Numbered from the stretch's first letter, positions 1-6,478 are shown. The stretch: DNA of 17,799 bases from Scatacola_A faecigallinarum (GCA_018713605.1 DVOM01000007.1:1-17799), one strand, 5' to 3'. The notes: generated by a model from the letters alone, not told the origin. Numbers and translations: made by a program.

Positions 1-52
1 GCCCGCGACGGAGAAAGGCCGCCAAGGGCAAACTTCAAAATCCACACCTGTT
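1..52 (-). promoter_or_regulatory. Partial 5' leader, second copy of the cysteine-rich gene leader
   Basis: On the minus strand, bases 51 to 40 read ACAGGTGTGGAT, identical to 1604 to 1593. The following bases, with a TTTCTCCG segment, loosely resemble the leader at 1474-1604. The leader runs off the window, so its start codon is not visible. It probably belongs to another member of the same regulated gene set. The 96-154 stretch between this unit and the next terminator shows nothing recognisable. Confidence 0.5.
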
Positions 53-59
53 GAATATC

Positions 60-88
60 AGGATACGCTGATTTGGGGAAAGAGTCAA
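60..88 (-). promoter_or_regulatory. Sigma-70-type promoter for a gene left of the window
   Basis: Read on the minus strand, TTGACT (88 to 83) and TATCCT (65 to 60) are separated by exactly 17 bases. The predicted start near 51-53 is followed by the same 5' transcript sequence (ACAGGTGTGGAT) found at the promoter near 1604. The gene it drives lies beyond base 1. The spacing and the match to the second copy make this convincing, but no transcript has been seen. Confidence 0.7.
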
Positions 89-154
89 CTATTAATGAAA
101 GTACAAATTTTTCTGTCTACCAATGATGGAGCTACATAAAATTTTTTTGGCTAT

Positions 155-184
155 AAAAAAGCCCTCTCATCTGAGAGGGCTTTT
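155..184 (-). terminator. Intrinsic terminator of the cysteine-rich gene
   Basis: GCCCTCTC (161-168) pairs perfectly with GAGAGGGC (173-180) around an ATCT loop. On the minus strand it is followed by six T residues (160 to 155). The plus-strand side also carries TTTTGTTT, so it could act in both directions. It begins seven bases beyond the stop codon of the minus-strand gene. Confidence 0.85.
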
Positions 185-186
185 GT

Positions 187-1473
187 TTACATCAGATCCC
201 GGTCGGGAAGACAAACCGGATTACCGCCGTAAGTCGCATATCCCGGCGGACAGCAGGCACCGGATGCATAACATGTTTCGCCTCTGGCACAACATCCGCA
301 CATTGTGCTGGAGTAATGGCCGCCGTCACAGACACCGGCACAATCCAGTTTAGCAGAACCGCCGCAGACACCCGCACAGTCTTCAACAGCCGAACCGTTA
401 CAAACTCCGGCGCAATCACGCGTGCCGTTACAAATGCAGCTGCCGTTGGAACAGGTCTCGCCGCTGCCGCAGGTCACATCGGCACAGGGATCGGTTATAA
501 CCGCCGTGCAGCCGGAATAGGCATTGCCTTCATAGCCGGAATTGCAATAACAGGAACCGCCGGAACAGTAAGCGTTGGAACCGCAGGATACATCTTCACA
601 CGGGTCAGCCGGTTCGGGAGCCGGATTGCAGGAATTGCACTCGCCGCAGGAACCATAACTGCTGCAACCGTGGGCACAACTCAGGCCGGAGATGCCCTCA
701 CAGGGATCGGTCTCGATTTCGTCGCAAGGCACCGAACAATAACCGTTACGATAATCGCCGTAACAGGGACCATAATCATTGCCGCAGGAATAGGGGAAGT
801 GGTCACTTTCGCAGAAAGAGCTGCAACGAGAACTGTCCGCGGAACAAACGCTTCCTTCGCAGTATTGCCAGCTTCCGCCGCAGTCATAATAACCGGGACA
901 CGGGTCGCAGTTCTCGCAGGCCGAATATTTTGCGGTTGAACCGGAGTAACAGATTGAAGCGCCCGCAGCCGCGCCGCATTCGCAGGAGCTGTAACCGGAG
1001 CAGGGATTTTCCTTGCAGGTTATGTAAGAAGAATCGTAAGGACATGTTCTGTCGGTTATGTACCCGCTCGGACATGAAGTTTCGGCAAAGCCGGCTTCCT
1101 TGCAGGCGCGTGGACGGTCTTCGACACATTTTGCAAAATAGGCGGAGTTATAGGGGCATTGTCCGGAAGGATAAGCGGGGAGGGAACATGAAGTGACGGA
1201 ATATCCCTCGTTCTTGCATTGTTGCACGGTATCGACTTTATAATCGTCATCGCCTTCCAACGAACTAAATCTGGCATCGCCGCAGTCGCCGGCGCCGAGA
1301 AAACAGACGGCGGCGGTCTTAAAGGAGCGGGACATGTCAATAAAGGAAAAGGCGGGCTCCGGTTTGGGTGTGCTTATATGTGTATGTGTAGGAAAGCCGG
1401 AGGCAATGGTTAGCCTTGGAAACATAAGAGCCGTTCCCGAAAGCAAAGAGATAAGCAAAACAGATTTCTTCAT
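187..1473 (-). CDS. Secreted cysteine-rich protein with EGF-like and DCAGVC repeats
   Basis: This 428-residue protein starts with a Sec-type signal peptide: MKKS, then a hydrophobic core to about residue 22 and a likely cut after IAS near residue 25. The mature part has about 56 cysteines. Two copies of a CxxxG(Y/F)...C...CP(Y)(N/D)S...C unit lie near residues 85-155. EGF-like segments beginning DPCEDVSCGS and DPCADVTCGS come later, followed by three DCAGVC repeats near the C-terminus. Many disulfides are expected, so it should act outside the cytoplasm, on the surface or secreted. No catalytic motif is visible and the role is unknown. The start is set by GAGGTGA seven bases or fewer upstream of ATG. 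It is transcribed alone, between its own promoter and terminator. The related motif in the partial gene at 17343-17799 suggests a paralogous family. An open frame on the opposite strand (316-939) is a composition shadow. Confidence 0.8.
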   Translation of the reverse strand: MKKSVLLISLLSGTALMFPRLTIASGFPTHTHISTPKPEPAFSFIDMSRSFKTAAVCFLGAGDCGDARFSSLEGDDDYKVDTVQQCKNEGYSVTSCSLPAYPSGQCPYNSAYFAKCVEDRPRACKEAGFAETSCPSGYITDRTCPYDSSYITCKENPCSGYSSCECGAAAGASICYSGSTAKYSACENCDPCPGYYDCGGSWQYCEGSVCSADSSRCSSFCESDHFPYSCGNDYGPCYGDYRNGYCSVPCDEIETDPCEGISGLSCAHGCSSYGSCGECNSCNPAPEPADPCEDVSCGSNAYCSGGSCYCNSGYEGNAYSGCTAVITDPCADVTCGSGETCSNGSCICNGTRDCAGVCNGSAVEDCAGVCGGSAKLDCAGVCDGGHYSSTMCGCCARGETCYASGACCPPGYATYGGNPVCLPDRDLM

Positions 1474-1604
1474 AATATCACCTCGCGACAGTTAAAACCA
1501 AAGCCCGCAGTGGGCGGAGGTGAGGAAGAAGCGGGTACAAAAACCCCGTCGTTGAAAACCGGAGAAAATCCGGCTGAACAAACGCACTAAACATCCACAC
1601 CTGT
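1474..1604 (-). promoter_or_regulatory. Long structured 5' leader with possible Shine-Dalgarno sequestration
   Basis: About 130 nt separate the predicted transcription start (near 1604) from the ATG at 1473. On the minus strand the leader contains a CCGGA-TTTTC-TCCGG hairpin and a GCCC-ACTGC-GGGC hairpin. It also contains TCACCTC (1523 to 1517), an exact complement of the ribosome-binding sequence GAGGTGA (1484 to 1478). The 5' end contains AGGTG, which could pair with CACCT of the same segment. These pairings suggest translational control. The complementarity is visible; the switching is inferred. Confidence 0.45.
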
Positions 1605-1610
1605 AAGGAT

Positions 1611-1639
1611 AATATAACGCAAATTCCGATAAAAGTCAA
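1611..1639 (-). promoter_or_regulatory. Strong sigma-70-type promoter of the cysteine-rich gene
   Basis: On the minus strand TTGACT (1639 to 1634) and TATATT (1616 to 1611) are separated by 17 bases. The predicted start is an A at 1604, the first base of ACAGGTGTGGAT. The arrangement matches the promoter at 60-88, including the transcribed 12-mer. Confidence 0.8.
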
Positions 1640-1676
1640 CTGTTCCTGAATCTTAAATTATTTTTGGCAAAAATCA

Positions 1677-1700
1677 GCCCCGCTGTTGCGGGGCTTTTTT
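1677..1700. terminator. Terminator hairpin between the XRE gene and the cysteine-rich gene promoter
   Basis: GCCCCGC (1677-1683) pairs with GCGGGGC (1688-1694) around TGTT. The plus-strand side continues with six T residues. The minus-strand side has a weaker TGATTTTT tract. By position it ends the minus-strand XRE gene, whose stop codon is at 1700-1702, so it may work in both directions. Confidence 0.75.
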
Positions 1701-1927
1701 CATATCAGGGTAATTTTGACCGCCTTGCCGTAAGCTTTGGCCAGCTGGTGCAGATGGCCGATGTCAACCGGTTTGATGCCGACTTCCAGCAAGTCGATAA
1801 TATTGGCCGGAATGCCGGACAGCTTTTCGACCTGTGCCAGCGACAGGTGCGCGCTGATTCGGGTATCGCGCAGCTGGCGGGCAATGCCGTTCCTGATTTT
1901 GATGATTTCGTGGTTTTTGGTTGCCAT
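1700..1927 (-). CDS. Small XRE-type helix-turn-helix DNA-binding protein
   Basis: The 75-residue product is essentially one helix-turn-helix domain. Residues about 11-60 follow the XRE/Cro pattern: an IRNGIARQLRDTR helix, then SLAQVEKLSGIP as the turn and recognition-helix region, then IIDLLEVG. It presumably binds DNA as a dimer; the target is unknown. An ATG six codons upstream is open, but AAGGAG lies nine bases before the ATG at 1927, which favours the shorter form. No stand-alone promoter is visible between the upstream terminator (1951-1988) and this start. Expression may therefore depend on read-through from the RNA unit at 1951-2136, making that unit a leader or attenuator. It could also be the antitoxin-like half of a lost pair, but no toxin is adjacent. 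Confidence 0.75.
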   Translation of the reverse strand: MATKNHEIIKIRNGIARQLRDTRISAHLSLAQVEKLSGIPANIIDLLEVGIKPVDIGHLHQLAKAYGKAVKITLI

Positions 1928-1950
1928 TATGTTCAACTCCTTCAATGTTT

Positions 1951-1988
1951 TGTTAAAACAAAACCGCCCTTTCGTTTGGAAAAGGCGG
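1951..1988 (-). terminator. Intrinsic terminator at the end of the candidate RNA
   Basis: On the minus strand CCGCCTTTTC pairs with GAAAGGGCGG around CAAAC, followed by TTTTGTTTT. One stem pair is a G-U wobble on the minus-strand RNA but a C-A mismatch on the plus strand. This fixes the direction. It sits upstream of the XRE gene and directly after the folded domain at 1990-2111. Confidence 0.85.
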
Positions 1989-2136
1989 GAGGAGTTCGAA
2001 ACTGTAACCAGACAGCGTACTCATTCGTCCGCAAAGCGGCTTATATCGTACCATCCTCCCTTGCAGGAGGTTATTAGATTGGTTCTGGTTAAGGAGTTTC
2101 GACACTCCGCCGTCGGTCTAACCGGCTCCGTCGGCA
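1951..2136 (-). ncRNA. Candidate structured RNA with a three-way junction, upstream of the XRE gene
   Basis: A roughly 185-nt minus-strand transcript is delimited by a promoter (2143-2170) and a terminator (1951-1988). In plus coordinates the helices nest as follows. First is 1991-1995 with 2104-2108, one base bulged. Next is 1996-2003 with 2095-2102, eight perfect pairs. Then comes 2005-2012 with 2084-2091, eight perfect pairs. Inside lie two hairpins: 2017-2020 with 2048-2051 capped by CCGC/GCGG (2029-2039), and CCTCC/GGAGG (2055-2070). This is a closed stem leading to a three-way junction. A separate 5' element holds a repeated CCGACGG. I do not recognise the class. It may be an independent small RNA or an attenuating leader for the XRE gene. 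Overlapping open frames on both strands look like by-products. Confidence 0.6.
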
Positions 2137-2142
2137 GAAATG

Positions 2143-2170
2143 ATTATAAAGGCTAAAAGCTATTTTGCAA
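2143..2170 (-). promoter_or_regulatory. Promoter of the candidate structured RNA
   Basis: On the minus strand TTGCAA (2170 to 2165) and a consensus TATAAT (2148 to 2143) are separated by 16 bases. Transcription would begin near 2136, just before the folded region. The -10 element is perfect and the -35 element matches four of six bases. Confidence 0.65.
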
Positions 2171-2190
2171 CGGCTTTTTTCATGGATGTC

Positions 2191-2224
2191 CGAGAGATTG
2201 CCGGGTCAAGCCCGAGGATGACAA
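2191..2224. repeat. Palindromic intergenic repeat, alphaproteobacterial REP-like
   Basis: The segment around GCCGGGTCAAGCCCGAGGAT has a CGGG-TCAAG-CCCG stem-loop (2202-2214). Its reverse complement resembles the GTCATCC...GGGCTTGACCC... elements widely repeated in alphaproteobacterial intergenic DNA. Only one copy is visible, so its repeated nature is inferred from resemblance. Confidence 0.4.
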
Positions 2225-2269
2225 GGAAAATACAAGGCTCAGTCTCACGATATGCACACAGAAAGCAAC

Positions 2270-2387
2270 GCGCTTCAGCAAAGGTTCTCGCCGCAGCCGG
2301 TGTTGCGGTCAAGCTGGCAACAGCTTGCGCGCTTCAACAAAGGTTCGTACCGCAGCCGGTAATGTGGTCAAGCTGGCTACAGCTTGG
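2270..2387. repeat. Two tandem 59-bp repeats, each with a conserved hairpin
   Basis: Copies at 2270-2328 and 2329-2387 match at 50 of 59 positions. Each contains CAAGCTG-4 nt-CAGCTTG, a perfect 7-bp stem whose loop differs (GCAA versus GCTA). Each also has a second stem, CCGCA with TGCGG in copy one and CCGCA with TGTGG in copy two, the latter kept by a G-U pair on the plus-strand RNA. The function is unknown. They lie in a gene-free stretch (2171-2490), which otherwise holds only the palindromic repeat and a weak promoter. Confidence 0.7.
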
Positions 2388-2406
2388 CAAACAAAATATT
2401 CGCCGC

Positions 2407-2434
2407 TTAAAAAATATCTGATGATTATTATAAA
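2407..2434 (+). promoter_or_regulatory. Possible promoter of the PerM-family gene
   Basis: TTAAAA (2407-2412) and TATAAA (2429-2434) are separated by 16 bases, about 57 bases before the start codon. The -35 match is weak and the region is AT-rich, so this is tentative. Confidence 0.3.
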
Positions 2435-2490
2435 AAGATTTGTTACATAGAAAGAAACGGATGTATTTTTTCAAAGCCAAGGAGACAATC

Positions 2491-3516
2491 ATGCCTTTCA
2501 GCATTTCGCAGTTTATCAGGGTAAACCGGGTTTATTTCATCTGGGCGGTTTTTATGCTGCTGCTTTATCTTTTCCGGAACATGTTCGGGCTGGTCTTTAT
2601 CACTTTTATCATGTGTTTTATTGTCTTCAGCATAACGCGGGGAATTCGCCGAAAATATCGTTGGAGCCGCCGGGGCGTGGTTGTTGCGATTTACGTTTTG
2701 TTTCTGCTCGGCGTTGTCACGTTTTTGGCGCTGATTCCGCCGCGCATACTTTCGGAAACCATCAATTTTACCGAACAGCTGCCCAACAGTATCCAGACGC
2801 TGAAGCTGTGGGTAGATGCCAAATTCGGCGATAACGAAATCATTGCGCCGCTTCTCAGCCAGATTAAAAATGTTCTGCTGCCCGAAACCGCCGTCGTCAG
2901 CGCCTGGAACCTTGTCCGCGAAGTGTTGGAGAAAGGGCTGCATTATTTCGGCTGGTTCTTTTTGGCCATGCTGTTCAGTTTCCTGATAATGTTTGACCTG
3001 CCGCACCTGTTCAAGGGCGTGCGCCATCTGCGTTATACGCGTCTTTCCGAGGCCTATCACGAAACGGCCGACAGCATAGTCCTGTTTGCCAAGGTCGTCG
3101 GCGAGAACTTTCGCGCCCAGCTGATGATTTCGGCGATTAATACGGTGCTTACGGCCGTCTGCCTGCATATTCTCGGCATTAAGGCCGTGGCGCTGCTCTG
3201 CACGCTGGTCTTTATCTGCGGCCTGATTCCGGTTCTGGGGATGATTATTTCTTCCGTGCCGATTGTTCTCATGGCCATCAACGGCGGCGGCATGGAACTC
3301 GGGCTTTGGGCTGTAGTCATGATTATCGGTATTCATATGATTGAAACCTATGTGCTCAATCCGCGCATTGTTTCTTCGGTTATGCATATCAACCCGGTTA
3401 TGACGCTGATTATTCTTTATATTGCGCATAGCCTGATAGGCATGTGGGGTATGCTTCTCGGCGTGCCGGTTGCCGTCTATGTTTACCGCAAGATAAGCAA
3501 GCCGGCGGCTGTCTGA
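2491..3516 (+). CDS. PerM/AI-2E family inner-membrane transporter
   Basis: The 341-residue protein has the length and hydrophobic pattern of the AI-2E/PerM (UPF0118) family. Two hydrophobic segments lie within residues about 14-50, a third near 65-90, and a hydrophilic stretch from about 90 to 145. The C-terminal half is strongly hydrophobic, with the family-like run GLIPVLGMIIS and the final MWGMLLGVPVAVYV. Members are inner-membrane proteins linked to export of small molecules or ions; the substrate cannot be read from sequence. The start at 2491 is chosen because AAGGAGA lies five bases upstream. Earlier in-frame starts at 2440 and 2461 lack this. The gene is alone on its strand and shares a terminator with the convergent VirB8-like gene. 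Confidence 0.85.
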   Translation: MPFSISQFIRVNRVYFIWAVFMLLLYLFRNMFGLVFITFIMCFIVFSITRGIRRKYRWSRRGVVVAIYVLFLLGVVTFLALIPPRILSETINFTEQLPNSIQTLKLWVDAKFGDNEIIAPLLSQIKNVLLPETAVVSAWNLVREVLEKGLHYFGWFFLAMLFSFLIMFDLPHLFKGVRHLRYTRLSEAYHETADSIVLFAKVVGENFRAQLMISAINTVLTAVCLHILGIKAVALLCTLVFICGLIPVLGMIISSVPIVLMAINGGGMELGLWAVVMIIGIHMIETYVLNPRIVSSVMHINPVMTLIILYIAHSLIGMWGMLLGVPVAVYVYRKISKPAAV

Positions 3517-3524
3517 GAAATGAG

Positions 3525-3555
3525 AAAAACGCGCCGTTTCGGCGCGTTTTTTTTT
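3525..3555. terminator. Bidirectional terminator between convergent genes
   Basis: AAAAACGCGCC (3525-3535) pairs with GGCGCGTTTTT (3541-3551) around GTTTC. A run of T residues follows on the plus strand and A residues precede it. It serves the PerM-family gene and, from the other side, the VirB8-like gene ending at 3564. Confidence 0.9.
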
Positions 3556-3563
3556 GAAAAGAA

Positions 3564-4340
3564 CTATTTATAAAGCTCTTCGGTAACTTTCTTGGCGGTT
3601 TCCAGATAATGCGCCGAGGTTTCCGGCGTGCCGTGATAGGCCAGCGAAAAGTTGTTGACCAGAAAGCCGTAAGGGTTGAGAATGCCGTCTTCGCGCTTGA
3701 TGAACGGGATTTTGACATAGCTGATGCGCATGGTGGCACGCCAGATGTTGATAACCGGATAATCGTATTCGGGCAGGTAGTCGAGCGTGCGGAACTGAAC
3801 CTGCCACAGGCCTTTGGCCAGCGGTTTTATCCACTCGATTTCAACGTCGCGCTGCAAGGATTTTTCGCGAAACTGCATAATGTTGTTCTGTACGTCGTTT
3901 TTGGCAAAGTCGTCATAAACGTCGCGGGCCGAATACCAATACAGGGTGTTGCCCTTGGCCCAGCGCGTAATCAGCTCGTCATAGTCCGAAGTGACGATAT
4001 AACGCAGCATAATGTATTCGGTAATATGCTCCTCGGTAATCAGATCGCTGACCGGATAGTTGATTTCGGCGGGCTGCACCTGTTCGAGCATGCTGAAATA
4101 TTTGTTGATTTGAAACAGGCGCGGATAAACGGTGCGCTGCGGCAGCAGCAGATAAATCGTGGCGGCCAGCATCATGTTGAAACTGATGCTCAGGCAGGAC
4201 AGAATAACCAGAACGCGCGATGTCCAAAGATAGCGGCGTTCCGGCATGGCTTCGACATGCACCCGTTCCGGATACAGGCCGAGCTGATCGGGGCTTTGCT
4301 TTTCCTTGTACTTGAAGATGGTGTTAAAAATTTCAAACAT
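3564..4340 (-). CDS. VirB8-like type IV secretion system protein
   Basis: The 258-residue protein has a cytoplasmic N-terminus of about 40 residues, one membrane helix at about 41-66, and a periplasmic domain. Near the C-terminus, LNPYGFLV (residues 221-228) matches the NPxG motif of the VirB8/TrbF family, in the expected position after the last strands. VirB8 proteins are bitopic scaffold components of the inner-membrane complex of type IV secretion systems. No other secretion gene (VirB4, VirB9, VirB10, VirD4) is in the window, so this is either a scattered component or a repurposed one. It is divergent from a TolC-like lipoprotein across 176 bases. The start has only a weak ribosome site. 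Conjugation versus effector delivery cannot be decided here. Confidence 0.75.
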   Translation of the reverse strand: MFEIFNTIFKYKEKQSPDQLGLYPERVHVEAMPERRYLWTSRVLVILSCLSISFNMMLAATIYLLLPQRTVYPRLFQINKYFSMLEQVQPAEINYPVSDLITEEHITEYIMLRYIVTSDYDELITRWAKGNTLYWYSARDVYDDFAKNDVQNNIMQFREKSLQRDVEIEWIKPLAKGLWQVQFRTLDYLPEYDYPVINIWRATMRISYVKIPFIKREDGILNPYGFLVNNFSLAYHGTPETSAHYLETAKKVTEELYK

Positions 4341-4379
4341 TCTGATAACTTCTGCCTTAATAATTCGTCACTTGAATAT

Positions 4380-4407
4380 TTTATACATGAAAGTTGAATA
4401 AAAGCAA
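4380..4407 (-). promoter_or_regulatory. Probable promoter of the VirB8-like gene
   Basis: On the minus strand TTGCTT (4407 to 4402) and TATAAA (4385 to 4380) are separated by 16 bases, giving a start near 4373 and a leader of about 33 nt. The rest of the 4341-4516 divergent spacer is AT-rich; I could not place a confident promoter for the plus-strand gene. Confidence 0.45.
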
Positions 4408-4516
4408 ATAAATACTGTTCAGATTCGAAATATTGATATAAACATAACATAGAAGCCTTGTGTTCCGTGAATATGAGGCAGGTTTAATATATGCACATGT
4501 CAAGGGTTTTGAAGTG

Positions 4517-6403
4517 ATGAAAAAGTCAGTATTAGCTTTTCTGGGCGCCGTGTTCATGCTGGTTTCCTGTAATCGCGGCACGCCGGACAACCGCCCGTCG
4601 CCGGCTTATTACACCGACTGGGACCGCGCCATCCGCGTCGACGTGGATATGCAGAACATGTTTGTCCGCAGCCCCCGCAAAATCGAAAAGCCGATTGATA
4701 TGTACATGGCCATGGCGCTGGCGCTGAAATACAATTATTCTCGCCGCATGGTCAGCTACGAGCAGAGCCTGATGAAGGCCGGGGAAAACGTTTCCCGCCT
4801 GCCGGAGATTATGAGCAACGCCGGTTATGTCAACACCAACAGCTCGTCCAATCTCAGCCCCGATTTGAAGGTCGCCTGGAATATTCTCGATATTTCGACC
4901 GTCTATTACCAGACGCAGGATCCTTCTTATGCCAAATCGCTGTCCTTTGAACAGAGCCGCAAGGTTATTCACAATATCCTGCAGGAAACCCGCACGCTTT
5001 ACTGGAAAACGCTTGAAGCCCAGAAGCTGCTGCCGCTGATTGACGGCATGATTGAATACATGACCCTGCAGGTGGACGATATGAACGTTGCCGCCCGCGA
5101 ACTCTCCCGCGAAGGCAAAAGTCCCGACCGCGCCGCCTTGGTCAAAAAGAGAAAATATATGGAAGCGGTCAAAAACCTGTCCATGCTCAAACGCGATATG
5201 GAAACGGCCGAAGTTCGTCTCGCCAGCCTGATGGGTTTTCATCCCTCGACAGAATATAAGCTGGTTGGTCCCGAGTACGGCAACTTTGAACTTCCGTCGC
5301 TGAAAACCGATTTGGCCCAGCTGGAATGGCTGGCGCTGACCAACCGTCCGGAACTCCGCGTTCACGACCTGTTTACCAATGCCGACGAACTCAAAATCCG
5401 CATCAAGGGCTTTGAAGATCCGTCGTTGAGCAAATACCGCAATGACCCCAACTATTATAACCGCCTCTGGTCGAAAAAAGCTCGCGAGGTTGGTCTCAGC
5501 GTCTTTGAAAACACCAAAAAGCTTTCCGCCAACGACCTCAAGTCGTTGCGCCGTCAGCGGATGACCACGCTGGTCTTGAGCCAGGTCTATGTTTCCTGGG
5601 CGCAGTATATGTCTTCGGTGGAAGACTACCAGATCAGCAAGGAAATTGCCGACACTTCCGAAAATATTGCCGAAGATACCGTGCTTGAAAACGGCGGCAA
5701 GGCTGAAAAGAGCCAGCTTGAAGCTGCGCGCGCCATCGAGGACGAGGCCAAGGCTTTTGCCGCTTATACCGACGTTCAGGAGTCGCTGGGCAACCTTTAT
5801 GCCACCATCGGTTTGGATGCGCTGCCATACTTTATGCTTGAAGAAAAGCCGTCCAAAATTGCCGTCTATCTGCGCGGCGTATTGGAAAAATGGCGCAAGG
5901 GCGAATTTCTGCCCGACAATCGTCCGTATCTTCTCGACGTTCCGAGCAAGCGTCCGCCGGTCAATCTTTCTTCGGCAAAGCTGATGCCCGATTTGAAGCT
6001 TGAAACCGGCCAGCGGATTTATGTCGAAATTCCGCAGGGTATCTTCGACAAGATGGATTTGGAGGGCAAAGTAACCACCAAAGCCGGTTTGATTGACGAT
6101 TCGCCGCTGCCGAAGTGGCTGAAGTACAACGAAGACACCCATACTTTCGAGGGTGTGGCCATGCCGTCCGACGTCGGCGAATATAAAATCAAGGTCTATA
6201 TTACCGATGAAAAGGGCAACCTCGGCTATCTGATTTTCAAAATTCAGATTGAGTCGGTTTACGTTCCGTCGATTCGCGTCAAGGGACTCACGTCCGGCCG
6301 CCGGGCAACGGTGCTCAAGCGCTGCGTCGGTCCGCAGTGTTCCGACGAATATATTGAAGAATCGGTTATTGGCGAAGAGGTTGAAACCAACGCCGGCCGC
6401 TGA
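4517..6403 (+). CDS. TolC-like lipoprotein with C-terminal Ig-like domain
   Basis: The 628-residue product starts MKKSVLAFLGAVFMLVSC, a lipoprotein signal with Cys18 in an LVSC lipobox. The start at 4517 is chosen because it places this signal correctly; an earlier in-frame start would add 19 residues in front of it. Residues about 55-450 are mostly long alpha helices in two halves, with TNRPELRVHDL typical of the outer-membrane efflux (TolC) family, so an envelope channel or a channel-derived scaffold is likely. Residues about 490-590 resemble a cadherin/He_PIG-type Ig fold (LPKWLKYNEDTHTFEGV, then GEYKIKVYITDEKGN). Standard TolC proteins lack such a domain and are shorter. No pump or adaptor gene is adjacent. 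Its divergent partner is a VirB8-like protein, which hints at a shared envelope assembly but does not prove it. Confidence 0.7.
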   Translation: MKKSVLAFLGAVFMLVSCNRGTPDNRPSPAYYTDWDRAIRVDVDMQNMFVRSPRKIEKPIDMYMAMALALKYNYSRRMVSYEQSLMKAGENVSRLPEIMSNAGYVNTNSSSNLSPDLKVAWNILDISTVYYQTQDPSYAKSLSFEQSRKVIHNILQETRTLYWKTLEAQKLLPLIDGMIEYMTLQVDDMNVAARELSREGKSPDRAALVKKRKYMEAVKNLSMLKRDMETAEVRLASLMGFHPSTEYKLVGPEYGNFELPSLKTDLAQLEWLALTNRPELRVHDLFTNADELKIRIKGFEDPSLSKYRNDPNYYNRLWSKKAREVGLSVFENTKKLSANDLKSLRRQRMTTLVLSQVYVSWAQYMSSVEDYQISKEIADTSENIAEDTVLENGGKAEKSQLEAARAIEDEAKAFAAYTDVQESLGNLYATIGLDALPYFMLEEKPSKIAVYLRGVLEKWRKGEFLPDNRPYLLDVPSKRPPVNLSSAKLMPDLKLETGQRIYVEIPQGIFDKMDLEGKVTTKAGLIDDSPLPKWLKYNEDTHTFEGVAMPSDVGEYKIKVYITDEKGNLGYLIFKIQIESVYVPSIRVKGLTSGRRATVLKRCVGPQCSDEYIEESVIGEEVETNAGR

Positions 6404-6429
6404 ACCGGACGGGGAATCCGCCGCATCGA

Positions 6430-6461
6430 AAGGGCTTTTGTCGGCAAAAGCCCTTCTTTTT
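6430..6461 (+). terminator. Intrinsic terminator after the TolC-like gene
   Basis: AAGGGCTTTTG (6430-6440) pairs perfectly with CAAAAGCCCTT (6445-6455) around TCGG, then CTTTTTG follows. It lies 27 bases after the stop codon. Confidence 0.9.
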
Positions 6462-6478
6462 GTCTTTTTGCCCGGAAA

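Noticed and set aside
316..939. 207-codon open frame opposite the cysteine-rich gene
   Set aside because: It is low-complexity (Ala/Thr/Gly/Ile rich), fully antisense to a gene with a promoter, ribosome site, signal peptide and terminator, and lacks its own signals.
1664..2156. Two overlapping plus-strand open frames of 137 and 139 codons
   Set aside because: They span a terminator, the XRE gene on the other strand and the structured RNA. They look like by-products of conserved RNA and antisense sequence.
1700..2387. Type III toxin-antitoxin idea (repeat RNA, terminator, protein)
   Set aside because: The layout of RNA plus terminator plus gene is similar, but the protein is a helix-turn-helix domain and not a ToxN-type endoribonuclease, and the tandem repeats lie upstream of the RNA promoter.
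2270..2387. CRISPR array
   Set aside because: Only two direct repeats with no spacers and no cas genes.
4532..6142. 536-codon open frame antisense to the TolC-like gene
   Set aside because: It arises from codon bias on the opposite strand; no ribosome site or recognisable domain, while the sense frame has a lipoprotein signal and family motifs.
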